Of a stretch of 64,000 nt of DNA, positions 1 through 11,800 are shown piece by piece. The position numbers and the translations under genes were made by a program. Each line of letters begins with the position of its first letter. Within the stretch, counting starts at the first letter, position 1. This stretch comes from Aedes albopictus (lineage: Eukaryota > Arthropoda > Insecta > Diptera > Culicidae), in contig NC_085138.1 in NCBI RefSeq assembly GCF_035046485.1, positions 91,681,266 to 91,745,265 on the forward strand, in the 5' to 3' direction. The notes beneath the pieces are model-generated. The model was not told where the DNA came from, searched no databases, and saw only the letters and a program-made list of their open reading frames with translations.

Positions 1-540
1 CCAGGGATTTCGAACGAATATGTTCAGGGGTTCCACTCGAATCTCATCAGGGATTCCGGACGAATCCGTTCAGGGACGCTGGACGAAACTTTTCAGGGAT
101 TCCGGGCGAATTTCTCCAGGAATTCCGGACTAATCTCTCCAGGGATTCTGGAAGAATCCCTCCAGGGTTACCGATCGAATCTGTTCAAGGATTCCGGACG
201 AATCCCTCCAGGGACTCCGAAAGAACCCAAACAGGAATTCCGCACAAATCTCTTTACGGATTCCGGACGAATTTCTCCAGGGATTCCGGACGAATCCCTC
301 CAGGAATTTCGCACAAATCCCTTTACGGAGTCCGGACGAATTCCTTCCGGAATTCCAGACGTATCTATCCAGGGATTCCGGGCGAATCTATTCAGGGATT
401 CCAGACGAATATGTTCAGGGATTCCGGACGAATCTCTCCAGGAATTCCGGACGAATCCCTCCAGGGATTTTGGACGAATACCTCCAAGGATTCCGTAAAC
501 ATCCATCCATGGATTCCGGATGAATTCCTCCAGGGATTCT
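1..540. repeat. Degenerate minisatellite, about 23-24 bp unit
   Basis: About 22 imperfect tandem units, each built on ATTCCGGACGAATC followed by YCTCCAGGG, run from the window edge to about 540. The units differ by scattered substitutions and small indels. Open frames of 60-110 codons on both strands come only from the repeat (recurring I-R-P-E-S and V-R-N-S blocks) and are not genes. The array continues past the left edge of the window. Confidence 0.9.
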
Positions 541-1151
541 TTTTCTCCTTAATTGTTCAACAAACTGAAAATAAAAATGATACTCAACAATCCGTATTGG
601 TGAATGCATTCAGCACAAAATAAAATCAGCATAGTGAGGTGATTCCCAGCAAAAAATGCAGTGTATTGTTTCCAGTAGTACTATCAAAGGCCCTCAAATC
701 AAACGATATGAAACTTCTAGGGCGTAGTTGTTTAGTTAAGTTATGAAAAAGTAGGACAGCATATATCTGAAAACACAACGGTCGTATCAATTTCATACTG
801 ATTTCGAAAACATCGAAAAGTTTCATTCTGCTGCTACATGGGAATACTTACTGTCTGCTACTAACTTGCTGTCAGCACTTTCTCAACTGCGCATGTTCTT
901 ATTTTGGAAATGAAACATGCAGCTCATTCAAGCCGGTTCGAATTGGGTAACATAAACACCATGTAGGACTCATGTAAAGCTTTCAGCTTGAATTCGGTTG
1001 CAACTTGTAACAGTAACTCCCGAAAGCATATTTACACAAGCTATAGGGTTTGTTCGGGACGCGTCAATGTCATGCACCAGTTATACCTATTTTGAATAGG
1101 TACAATTGGTGTATGGTTTTTGTAATGATTTGCCTTCTACATAGTTATTCC
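541..1151. other. Gene-free stretch, no recognised content
   Basis: AT-rich sequence between the minisatellite and the first long inverted-repeat element. I see no coding frame with protein-like composition, no RNA gene and no repeat pair. Confidence 0.5.
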
Positions 1152-1429
1152 TAATAATAAGGCCCTCCTTCCAATGTACATGCAAATTAGGGTGGCCCAT
1201 ATTTTCAAATAAATTCGAACCCAAACTTTTTTATTTGCAAGAATAACAATATACATTCTTTGGAAAAGTTGTAGATCTATCAATTTTGAGCAAGTTTGCT
1301 GTACACAGTTTTTATGTAGCTTTAAAATTGACCGAGCTAGAGATATTTTTCTGAATTAGCTCAGGGTGGTTCAAGAAAATCCGGTTTTCTGGCTTTAACT
1401 TTTTCAGTTTCAATTTCTTATCAAAGCCG

Positions 1430-1724
1430 CACAGAAAAAAATATGTAATTAAAATTCAGCTAGAAATCATGCACATAAAGGGAATGCTAGAGTTAGCGCA
1501 TTTTTACATGAGATATAATGTAAAATTACATTACTATCGTGTAAATTTCCGCCAACCATCACGTAAACCATCATGGACTCCAACCGGTTACGTGACTATT
1601 AGCGGAAATTTACACTATTGTAACGTAATTTTACATGATATCTCATGTAAATATGCACTAACTCTAGCATTCCCTTTATGTGCATTATTTCTCGCTGAAT
1701 TTTACATGAATATTTTTTTCTGTG
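1430..1724. mobile_element. MITE, about 295 bp, nested in element A
   Basis: The ends CACAGAAAAAAATAT and ATATTTTTTTCTGTG are inverted. The palindromy continues inward through AAATTCAGC, the block GCACATAAAGGGAATGCTAG, and TTTACATGAGATAT to a loop near 1575. A 91-codon plus-strand frame inside (1469-1744) is a by-product of the palindrome. Confidence 0.8.
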
Positions 1725-2631
1725 CGCCCAAGAAACATTTGTAGAGTATTTGAAAACGCGTCGTTTCGTGCGCGGAGACGGTAATTATCTCTTTTGGTTC
1801 AATAGTTACAGACGTTTTTTTTTTAAATCATAGTTTTTTGAAAGGCTTTTATTACGGGTTGGGGCAAACATAAAAAATATACTTCGCCAGAATTCAAATG
1901 ATGAAATATAGTTGTAAAACATATCAAAAAATTAGAGGTGTGTTATTTTTGTAACTCGAGAAAAAAATAGTGGAAACTGCCTATTTTTTTCTAGAAAATT
2001 ATCAATATCTTTTGAATGGAATGACGTAGCAACATTTTCAGCGCACGAAAATGTGCGTTGTTGGAAGCTCAGAAAGTGGTGTTTAAACGACTTTGATGAG
2101 AAATTGAAACTGAAAAGTTAAAGCCAGAAAACCGGTTTTTATTGCAGGGTTGTTACAACAACGTGGATTTTGCGAATTTCGCGGATTTGGCGCGGATTTA
2201 CCCCTAGAATTCGGCCCTCGCGCGGATTTGGCGCGGAATTGGTTTTGCTGTTCCGTTGTGCAAATTTGGTTGAATTTTGAACATGATTTTAATCTGATTT
2301 GCATCATAGATTTTTCGTATGAGATTGCCTTCTTTTTATCGACCAACCAGCGTTTGACATATGAAAATACTAAGAGTTCAGCCATGTTGGTGCTTGAAAT
2401 AACTTTTATTCCCGTTGATATGAATCCTAGAACCTAGAGGAAATATGTTCCCTTAATAATTTAATACAAACTTGATCTAGAAAGCTTTGAACTGAACCAG
2501 CTTAGTTACATAACGTCTATGTAGTTTATTGTCGTAGCAATAAACATTATTTTTCATACTTAGTTTTTACAAAAAAACGCGCTAGCACTTTCTTACCTTT
2601 ATAAATGATCATATTACAATAACATATAATA

Positions 2632-3567
2632 CACAGCGCAACATTTTTTGTCTCAAGAGCGAACTTATGTGTCTTTGACAGATTTTGGGCCGCTGAATCT
2701 GAATCCGGGCTCAGATTTGCCCCAGCACGTTACAGTTTTGAGCAATACCTCAATTTATAGGGCAAAATATGTGATTTTGGGTCTTCTTTGACTGCAAGTC
2801 ATTAAGCATGGAAATATTGTTTTGAAGCAATCAAAAGGTAAATTGGTCAATTAACATCTAAATTAACGACTCGCGCGAAACATTTCGTTTTACCAAATTA
2901 AAATTGATAAATTTAAGCATTTTATGTTAGTATGTAAACTTGCATGCAACTTTTGGAGGGTGATTTGTATGAGAAATATCGTACCTAAAATAAATTACTT
3001 AACCCTTTGCTTCCCACGACTTTGAACGACTATTTCTATGCCAAGAAAGCGTTTCCGAAAAAAGTTATTGCATATTGGTCAGATTCTTCGAAATCAACGA
3101 AAAAAAAAATTAGTTGTAAATCAATAGTATTTTGATTGTTTATCAATAGTTCCACTATTGAAACAAGTAGTTGGCAGTTGGGTTTACCTAATGAGATTAC
3201 AATCATATTCTAAAAACTATTGCATCATATTCATCTAATTCCGTTTGTCTCGAATTCGTCGAAAATCGATGGTGCTCTAGAGCAACCATGGGCAGTAGAG
3301 GGTTAAAACTATCAAATTCGATTTGGCAAAACGAAATATTTTGCATTAGCCGTTAATTAAGATGTTAATTGACCAATTTACATTTTGATTGCTCAAAACG
3401 ATGTTTCCAAAATCGCATATTTTGCCCTATAAATTGAGGTATTGATCATAATTGTGACGTGCTGGGGCAAATCTGAGTCCGGATTCAGATTCAGCGGCTC
3501 AAAATCAGTCAGAGACACATAAGTTTGCTCTTGAGACAGACCAAAAGCTAATTTTTGTTACGCTGTG
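2632..3567. mobile_element. Foldback element, 936 bp, nested in the 2145-5057 transposon
   Basis: It starts CACAGCG and ends CGCTGTG. The arms of about 290 bp are reverse complements, with shared blocks such as CTCAAGAGCGAACTTATGTG, GCCCCAGCACGT, the ATAAATTGAGGTATTG region and ATTGGTCAATTAACATC. The central 350 bp is AT-rich and unpaired. There is no coding sequence. This is the third nesting level here: element A, then the CAGGG transposon, then this palindrome. Confidence 0.8.
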
Positions 3568-4970
3568 ATATCTATTGGATTTACAGGGATGAACTAAACT
3601 CCGAGCTCTACCCTGAATACTTCTTAGAAATTCTATAACAAAATCCAGGAAATCATCAAGGATCTTCTTCAGGGTGTATCTCCGGAATTCCTCTAAGGAT
3701 CTTTTCTGATATTGTTCTTAAGATCTTTGTGAATGAACTATTATCTTGTTTTCTTTTTTTGGAGAATGCTTTCATCTAAAAAGTTCTCTTGATTTGTTTT
3801 GTAATGCCTGGAAATTTTCTATAAAAACATACTGCAAAAATATCGAAAGAAAAAGAAAATTCTCGAAAGAGTTTCCGACAAAACTATAATAATTTTTAGT
3901 TCCAAAGTCGTGGACGCTGGCTGTAGTGTATAACAAGCGCACATGGCATTGGAACTGAGAGGACCGCGCTGTAGTTACGCGCATGGATATGGTACGATTA
4001 ATCTTTTTAATACAGGTTTCTCAATTAAAAATTAAAATTTGATTCTAGAAAATTCATTACAAATATTAGGAATCCATGGCTGGAGTAATCCTTCCATCAG
4101 AAGCCACTAGAATAGATTTAACGTTGAAATTTTCAGAGTGATCCACCGCATATTTCTAGAGCCATTTCTAGTAGAAATTGTTAGATCATTTTAGAAAAAA
4201 AAAACTGTCAAGGCACCATAAATTAAAAAAAAATGAATATAAATCCCTGTGAGAATTAATGTTGAAAAGTTTGAAAATATCCAAGGGGAATTTTTGAAGG
4301 AATTCATGGATAAATAACTGGAGAAATTTTTTTGTCTTTTATTTATTTATTTTTTTTTTGTAAAGTTTAAGTTTCTTTCTAGGAAGTCCCACTGGGATTC
4401 TCCACACATTACTAAAAAATCTTAGAGTTAATTTCTAAGCATTACCCTCACAATATCCTACCCAAATTCAAGCTCATTATTTTAAGAATTCTTGGAAAAA
4501 TTTGAATAAGGTTCTGCAAACGAAAACTTCAGAAATTCTTTCCATTTCATTCAGAGTTTTTTAAGGATTTTTTATAAATACCTCCAAGATTTTTCTTAAT
4601 TTTCCAATGTTTTCTTTGCCACACAATTTCACACAATTTTTTCACAAATCTGGTGGTATATTTCCTGAATGACGGATTCTGACAGATTTCTCCAAGAATG
4701 CACTGTAGATTGCTACAGCGATTTTACTAAAAATTCTTGAAGGAATATTGCTGAAAAAAAAATGCAATAGAGTTGTGGCAAAACGCCTTCAAACTGTGGA
4801 AAGCTTAGAACATTTAAGATGAGCTGCGTTAATTTACGAATCAACAGTTCAGCTCCCATCCAGCACTCAAATAGTCTATTCAAGTTGAAAGTGCCTTTTC
4901 TTCATACACTATTGTAGCATTGTAGATTGTTAAAATTCTATGTTTAATATATACGTAATGAAACTTTACT
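3568..4970. other. AT-rich interior of the nested transposon, no gene
   Basis: Interior of the 2145-5057 transposon, with scattered GAATTCC/AGAAATTCT-like degenerate motifs between about 3600 and 4750 and no protein-like frame. A 70-codon minus frame at 3772-3984 shows no recognisable family. Confidence 0.5.
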
Positions 4971-5289
4971 TTAGCACTCGCGGATTTGGCGCGGATTCAA
5001 TTTTTTCTTGCGCGGATTTGGCGCGGATTTTTTTCCACGCTTCTCGTAACAACCCTGTTATTGAGCCACCCTAAGCTGATTCAGAAAAATATCTCTAGCT
5101 CGGTCAATTCTAAAGCTACATAAAAACTGTCTTCAGCAAACTTGCTCAAAATTGATAGATCTACAACTTTTCCTAAGAATGTATATAAAAATTCTTGCAA
5201 ATAAAAAAGTTTGGGTTCGAATTTCTTTGAAAATATGGACTACCCTAATTTGCATGTACATTGGAAAGAGGGCCTTATTATTTACCCCA

Positions 5290-5665
5290 ACAGCTCACTA
5301 GGGATAAGGATGTTCCTGAAACCCCCTGATGTGACATTGACCTGAAATGCCTCGAAACGCCCCTGAAACCTCTGTAATCCCATTGAAACGCCCTTGAAAT
5401 TATCATAATCTATATGAAATTCCCCGAAAACCCCTTGAAACGCCTTTAAAGGGCTACACATGAGGCTCACGAAAACCCCCTTGAAATGCTATCAAACGTT
5501 CCTAAATACTCTAGGATTGTCCTTAAAACGTATCTGAAACCCACTGAAACTTTCTGAAATGCATCTGGAATGCTTTGAAATGCCCTTGAAACTCTTTGTA
5601 ACGTCCTCCTCCTGTCACTCTCCTGATTGCTCTTAAAGTCTCAAGACACATTCCTGAAGGCCCTT
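5290..5665. repeat. Degenerate CCCTTGAAACGCC / CCTGAAA repeat tract
   Basis: Short irregular units of the form (C)CYTGAAAYSCC recur about every 10-20 bp. A second tract of the same kind lies at 42230-42740, inside the NRF-like gene's first intron. There is no strict period, so this is a decayed simple repeat. Short frames over it are artefacts. Confidence 0.75.
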
Positions 5666-5667
5666 AA

Positions 5668-5865
5668 TAATATTGTGGATGTCGCAATAAGCTGGTGTCG
5701 GAAGTAAATTCATTGACTTCCGCTGCCTTTCCTATTCATTAAACATAACGTCTAGAGCATCACATTTACGTATGTTTAAGTGCACTACTTCCAACGCATA
5801 GAAAAGGCAGCGCAAGTAAATGAAGTTACATCCGACACCAATTTAGTGCTTATTGCGCAATATTG
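5668..5865. mobile_element. MITE, about 200 bp
   Basis: The left half (AATATTG, CGCAATAAG, TGGTGTCGGAAGTAAATTCA, CTGCCTTT) is repeated inverted in the right half (AAAGGCAG, TGAAGTTACATCCGACACCA, CTTATTGCG, CAATATT). The loop is near 5770. There is no coding capacity and no clear target duplication. Confidence 0.75.
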
Positions 5866-8183
5866 GAACGCTTCGGAAATCCCCTTTTTTGGGCTTAAGT
5901 TTATATACTCCCAGTCAATGACACAAAAAGAGGTTCCAGTGTATTTAGGAAGTTGTAGAAATGTCCAACCACTGTCAATGCACACGTACAATAGATCTAG
6001 TAATTTAGCCTTTTGTATGATCAATATTAAATTAAGTAGTAAAGTAATTTTCATTATTGCCCGTGTAGATGCCGGCTTAGAATAGCACTACGGACCACCT
6101 GTTCCGGGGGTAAAAGTCCACCAAACAGGTAACCCCAATCCAAGGTGTCAGGTAACCCGTGCTGAGGGATGAATGGTTGAGGGGGTTTAAAATATGCTCG
6201 ATCTTTAACGGAACCCGTAGCGTGGGTAGATCGCCTTTTTGGGTTGCGTTGCGGTGATAGATCTACCAAAACGAAATCTAGCGTCGTCCTATTTTTCAAT
6301 TTTGGAATATGTGTTCTGGTAATTCAAGGAATTATAGTATTTAGTCCTTACTACTGGTGTTTTGGCGGCTTCCAGTTTTTGAACAAAACTGAGTTTACCA
6401 ACTTTACTTTGCTTATAGTTAAAAACCTCACCAAAACTCAATGCAAACAAAATCAAATTGGGTTAGGGATCCATGTATATACTAACTCTTCGAAGACTGG
6501 AAAGTGCTAGTACGCAAGGAACATACTAGAATCCTTATCACTGAACACATGTTCCTTTATTGGAATGATATTGCTGCTAATGTTAAAACCCGGGTCCTAA
6601 ACTTCCTACTGGGGAGAATTTAGCAGTAAAACAAGGGTGATGCTAGGTTTCCGATGCATGGCCAATACCAGTACTCTTGTTTTGTTTTCTAAGAAAACAA
6701 AACAAAAACTGTATCAAAATCGATACTTTATTGCCCCTCAATGGCAATTGAGTAATGCGACATGCACTACACTAAGGATACGGGTAATGTCACAATAGAT
6801 CTAAAAACTGGTCGCAGTGACAAACCCGAACAGGAATAAAAAAAATCATTATCGAAGAAAATAAGAAGTATTTTTTTGCAGCAATGGACGATGCACACAA
6901 CTGTACGTAATTTGATTGATTTGTTTTACTGGCATTTGGTTCCCCGTTTCAGGTTCGTCACTTCACGAGCATAAACTCTCTTCAAGTGGAAGAATGGAGA
7001 CGCATGGTAGTTTGAACCATAAGCTATGTAATATTTAGAGCTTAGGTACGTGCTAATTTCACATAGCGTCCACCACAATTTCTTGGTTTTCTTTTGATCT
7101 AATTGATTTTTGTTGTTGTCGTTAGTACGTTACTTTGGCTAGTTAATTGCATAAAATCTTTTTACTTGGTTAAAACTCGATCGAGAAATTACGGTAGATG
7201 TAACGTGGATAGTGGAGTGTAGTAGAATTCACAACCAGATTGTGCTTCGCTAAACTCATTTTACTTTGGGCAGCGAGCGATGATTTTACGAAGGTACATT
7301 GTTCGCATTTAAACTTTATCTACTGGACACATCACCAAATCATCGACTCTCTCAATGTACAGCATTATAGTCGCATGCCCTCCTGTGTACCCCACAAAAG
7401 CCATATTGTACTGTAAGCCGCTCGCTCATCAAGCACAACTCTAATTAGAGATGCCCTTTTGCTGATAGGTATCCGGTCATTTCTCAGCTCGGCCGACCGG
7501 TGGTGGCGGCGTTGCATCGTTTATGTAGGTACCACCTGGTACAACATGATCCAACTCGGCCATAAAATAGTTAAACAGTTTGCAGCGAAATTGTCCTGTT
7601 ATTACCGGTGATGGAGACAAGTACTTTTGCCACTGCACTGATGTGTGTGTGTGGTCGCCACAGTGTTTATCATTCCTACAACATAGGTAGTTCAGCAGGT
7701 AAAGAGATGGAACAAGTGCCTAGAAGCACTGTTCACTATACTGGTTTGCCGAACTGCCATCATGTCATGTTGCCGGTTGAGGTGAAAGAGTCTTATTGTG
7801 ATTGAGATGGTGCAGGTTCGGTCGGAGTTGTATCCAAAAATGGAATACCCACTACCAGTCGAGTTTCTTGGTTATTCGCTATCAGTGGGCCACTGTTGAT
7901 GTGCTGTATATGTGCATGTTATACATAATAATATTATTGAAGAGTTTTCCTGAGAGCAGGTGCAATAATTGAAGTAATGTGAACTAGTCTTACATTCAAG
8001 GATTAGAATGCAGATTGGAAGCTTCTGCTTGTTTATGAAGCCGACCCTATTATGATTACGATCTGAGGTGGACACCTGGACAAAAGCATATTCAATAGTT
8101 CAGTTAACATCAAGTTTGTAATTGCTTCGGTATCGAAGCTATCGGATTTGCTTTGAGTTGAAAATTTGTCAAATACATTGTTG
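5866..8183. other. Gene-free region, probably intergenic
   Basis: No frame has convincing protein composition. A G-rich block at about 6060-6330, with several short motifs such as GTAACCCCAATCCAAGG, looks like a fragment of a retroelement untranslated region, but I cannot name it. The block 7370-7870 has unique-looking sequence and a 65-codon plus frame at 7608 that resembles nothing I know. Confidence 0.4.
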
Positions 8184-8188
8184 GTATT
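8184..8188. other. Target-site duplication GTATT (left copy)
   Basis: GTATT immediately precedes the left LTR. An identical GTATT follows the right LTR at 15019-15023. A 5-bp duplication is what BEL/Pao integrases usually leave, and it confirms the LTR boundaries. Confidence 0.9.
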
Positions 8189-8824
8189 TGTTGCGGCGTG
8201 TTGCAGTGGACTGTAAAACTGCTTTTCTTCTCCAGGCTGCCTTGATTGCAGCGCGCCCGCCGGTCTCACCGATTCCCCAAGTGGATTCGGTGTATGGAAA
8301 CTGCCATGCAGCGACCGACGGACCAGCGGCGAACTCCATAGGGTGGGAAAACTATCTCCAAATAACTCTAGCCCTGAAAAGGACTCAACCGCACACGCAG
8401 GCGACTGGCGGACCAAGGGAATTTCCGGCTCAGAGACAAACGACACACACACTGAATTTGTTCTAATTCATTTTAATTTCCTAATTACACTATGTACATA
8501 ACTTTTACTATGGCCGTCATCGGCCCACACTTTTCCTCGCCGGCTTGGCTTCTCTTTTGCTTCGGTTGCTGCGATCCAATCACTTCGAGATGCGTATTGA
8601 AACTGATGCTCGCGCCACCAAGTAGCGCTTCTTTGGCTCTCGTCCTCGACGGCCGTCGTCGACGACGACGATGGTTTTTTCCTCCTTCTCAGCGTGGCGA
8701 TTGGCTCCTTTTTGGGGGGTTTCCTTCATGCGAAGATTGCGTGCTTCTACCTTGGTTTGCTTGCTCTTTCTTCACGTGAACGATACGTGCTCCATCTTCA
8801 GTTCGCAGCGTTGCGGACTGAACA
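8189..8824 (-). repeat. LTR of BEL/Pao retrotransposon (3' LTR in element orientation)
   Basis: A 636-bp direct repeat of 14383-15018, beginning TG and ending CA on the plus strand. By eye it differs from the other copy at only three bases (8261, 8278, 8627), about 99.5% identity, which indicates a young insertion. Unusually it contains the last 45 codons and the stop codon (8689-8691) of the gag-pol frame, and the purine-rich tract after that stop. The plus-strand frames seen here and again in the other LTR are not genes. Confidence 0.95.
8672..8690 (-). other. Polypurine tract candidate inside the LTR
   Basis: On the minus strand the gag-pol stop is followed at once by GAGAAGGAGGAAAAAACC, a classic-looking polypurine primer tract. 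It lies inside the 636-bp LTR (and is copied at 14866-14884) rather than just outside it. The sequence just outside the 3' LTR (8825-8850) is not purine-rich. The tract matches the expected primer, but its placement conflicts with the LTR boundary set by the target duplication. Confidence 0.5.
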
Positions 8825-11800
8825 TGCTGCACCCGGGAAAAGAGTGACACTGGTGGCTCCTTGGAATCTTCATCCTGATGTGTGGAACGTACTGGTTCTT
8901 CTTCGAGGATGGGCAGGGGTGCCAACTTGTGGATTGGCCGCTTGAAAACGCTGGTGCCCACACGAACGTCGACGACACGAGTGAGATTATCGGGACCTGG
9001 ATAGGTTTTGACGATTCTACCCATTTTCCACTGTTGAGGTGGTACGTTATCTTCCTTCAACAGGACGATCATGTTAGGGACTACATTGACGTGCTTCTTC
9101 GTCCACTTTGAACGACATTGAAGCTCTACCAAATATTCTTTCGACCAGCGTTGCCAAAAATGCTGTCGAAGAAGCTGAATGTGCTGCCATTTTGACAGGC
9201 GGTTGAGGGGAATGTCATCAAGACTTGGCTCAGGGATAGCAGTTAAAGGTCTATTGATCATTAAATGGCCAGGAGTCAAAACGGTTGGGTCATTAGGGTC
9301 AGAGGAATGTGCAAAAAGAGGTCTAGAGTTTAGAATAGCCTCGATTTGACACAGCAAGGTCGCAAATTCCATTATTGTCAGAGAGGCGGACTGATAGACT
9401 TTCTTCAGAACAGACTTCACGCTTTTAACGCCCGCCTCCCATAGCCCTCCAAAATGAGGCGCATTTGGGGGAATCGTGGTCCACTTAATCTCCTTGACTT
9501 GACAGAACTGTGATAGCTTACCGTTGGTTAGGTCGGACTTGAAGAGCTCGTACAACTCACGAAGCTCTGATCGCGCGCCGATGAAATTCGTTCCGTTGTC
9601 GCTATACACTTCCTCGGGTACTCCTCTTCTGGATACGAATCTTTGTAGTGCTGCCAAAAACGCTTCAGTGGATAGGTTCTCCACCACTTCCAAGTGCATT
9701 GCCTTCGAAACCATACAGACAAATACGCATATGTAGCCTTTCACTGGAGCTGCTTTCCTGGCGGTTTGCTTTATGTAGATAGGTCCAGCGAAGTCTACTC
9801 CAACTTTCAAAAACGTAGGTGCAACGGTGATGCGATACGACGGCAAGTCTCCCATGAACTGCTCAGCAAGCTTCGGGCTTGATTTGAAGCAAGTGATGCA
9901 ACTTCTCGTCACCCTTCGTACCGTCGATCTGGTGTTCAGTATCCAGTAGCGCTCTCTTAGGGCTGTGATCACGCTACTCGGACCAGCATGCAAGTTTTCT
10001 CTATGTACCGCTGCGATGAGTCTTCTCGTTACGGGGTGCTTGTCCGGAACGATCCATTGATGCTTTACCTCGTATGCTAGTTTGCTGTGACGAATTCTAC
10101 CTCCAACTCGTAGTAATCCGTCGTCCAAGAAAGGGTTCAGATTGCCGATTCTCTTGCATGGCTCCCCCGCTTGCAGGCGATCGATTTCATCCTGAAGTTC
10201 GCTCCTCTGGATCGCTTGGATGATCCGCTTGTTTGCCTCCTTCAGTTCAGAAATCGTGGGCGTCGTTGCAGTGCTTCGTTCACCAATCTTACGGCAGTTG
10301 TTGATGAACCTTAAAACGTAGGCGATAATCCTTTGTGTCTTCCGAAATGATTCAAACTTTGTCAATATCGGAAGCTCCTCGTATACAGCTGCTACGTTGA
10401 CAGATACAGCCGGCTTCAGTTCAGGAATCTCTCCATCTTCCAGAGCTGCAGGAACCACTTCGTCATATGCTGCACTGCACAGGAAAAACGGTCCATTCCA
10501 CCATAGGTTGCTCGTCGCGAGCGCTTTCGATGGCATGCCTCGTGATACAATGTCTGCTGGGTTGTCTGCAGAGCGGACATACTTCCAAACATGTTCACTT
10601 TCGCTTGTAATCTCGGCTACACGATTCCTCACGAATACTTGCAGGCAGTCCAACGGCTTGTTTAGCCACGCAATAACCACCTGGCTGTCGGACCAGAGAG
10701 TAACCGGAACGTGTTCCAATTCCATTGCGTCAACCACTTTCTTAACCAATCGATGCAGGAGTAGAGCTGCCATCAATTCCTTGCGCGGGATGGACATAGG
10801 CGTTATGGAACAGACTTTTGATTTGCTTGTAACTAAGCTCGAACTCGTAGTACCATCGGAATGTACCGACCGAAGGTACACGCATGCTCCGTAGGCTGTA
10901 TTTGACGCGTCTGCAAATCCATGGATGTCAATCCTTGCCACTTCCTCAGAAATTACCCGCCGAGGAACTCGGAAGTCCTCTGCAAGTGGCAGCGCGTTCA
11001 AAAAATATCTCCAGTCGTCGAGTAGCTCTTCATCCAGCCGATCGTCCCAATCCATTTTGTTCTTCCACAGCTTCTGCATCAAAACCTTTGCGAGAACGAT
11101 TACTGGTGACAACAGGCCGAGGGGATCGAAAAGCCTTGCTATAACTGACAGAACTTGCCGTTTTGTCGGTGCTGGATTGTTGCAGTCAGATTGTGCCCGG
11201 AACAGAAAATCATCTCCGACCGGATCCCACATAAGCCCAAGGGTCTTAATTACCTCATTGGCACTAGAGTCTTCAATCTTCACCAGTTTATCTCGATCCT
11301 CCTCAGGAATAGAGTCCAGGAGTCGTTCATCGTTTGCGGCCCACTTGTGTAGATGAAAACCTCCGCGTTGCAGTAGCGAAATCAACTCTCGTTGGAGGCC
11401 TCTCACTTCTACCAAATTGTTTCCACCAAAAAGTACGTTGTCCACGTAGAACATCTTCTTCACCAGCTCCGCTGCCAAAGGATATTCTGCTTCCTCGTCG
11501 ATTGCCAATTGATACAGCGCACGAATGGCCAGAAATGGTGCTGCAGCTGTACCGTACGTCACAGTTTGAAGCTCCCAGACTCGCAGTGGCTCGATGGGCT
11601 TCTTCCTGTAGAAAATGCGTTGTAGCGGAGTATGACAATTGTCCTTCAACACTTGCCGATACATCTTAGCGATGTCAGCGCTTAGCACATACCGATACAT
11701 ACGAAACTTCAAAATGATCGTCAGAAAATCAGGTTGAATTGTAGGGCCAACCATCATCACATCATTCAATGCCATTCCACCAACCTTTGCCGATGCGTCA

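Larger units (their letters stand above)
2145..5057. mobile_element. DNA transposon (hAT-like ends), non-autonomous, inserted in element A
   Basis: The terminal inverted repeats are CAGGGTTGTTAC at 2145 and GTAACAACCCTG ending at 5057. Both are flanked by TTATTG (2139-2144 and 5058-5063), a short apparent target duplication. Joining the flanks restores the right arm of element A, which fixes the boundaries. Copies of GCGGATTTGGCGCGGAT sit near both ends in the same orientation. No transposase frame is present. CAGGG ends suggest hAT, but a hAT should leave 8 bp and only 6 match, so the family call is tentative. Confidence 0.7.
1152..5283. mobile_element. Long inverted-repeat (foldback) element A, interrupted by insertions
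   Basis: The left arm (about 1152-1427) and the right arm (about 2089-2144 plus 5064-5283) are reverse complements. Both outer ends carry AATAATAAGGCCCTC / GAGGGCCTTATTATT followed by CCAATGTACATGCAAATTAG. The inner arm block around CCGGTTTTCTGGC (1381) recurs inverted at about 2125. Without its insertions the element would be roughly 1 kb. No transposase is visible, so it is non-autonomous. The right arm is cut at 2144/5058 by another element and the left arm is followed by a MITE at 1430. The superfamily is unknown. Confidence 0.8.

Noticed and set aside
1..540. Possible CRISPR-like array
   Set aside because: Units are contiguous and variable without spacers, and the DNA is eukaryotic.
168..623. 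Open frames of 64-112 codons in the first 600 bp
   Set aside because: Products of the 23-24 bp minisatellite.
7608..7805. 65-codon plus-strand frame in the gene-free region
   Set aside because: No recognised motif, no splice support and a length expected by chance.
8122..8945. Plus-strand frames over the left LTR, repeated at 14271-15241
   Set aside because: Antisense shadows of the LTR and of the polyprotein end. They appear twice only because the LTR does.
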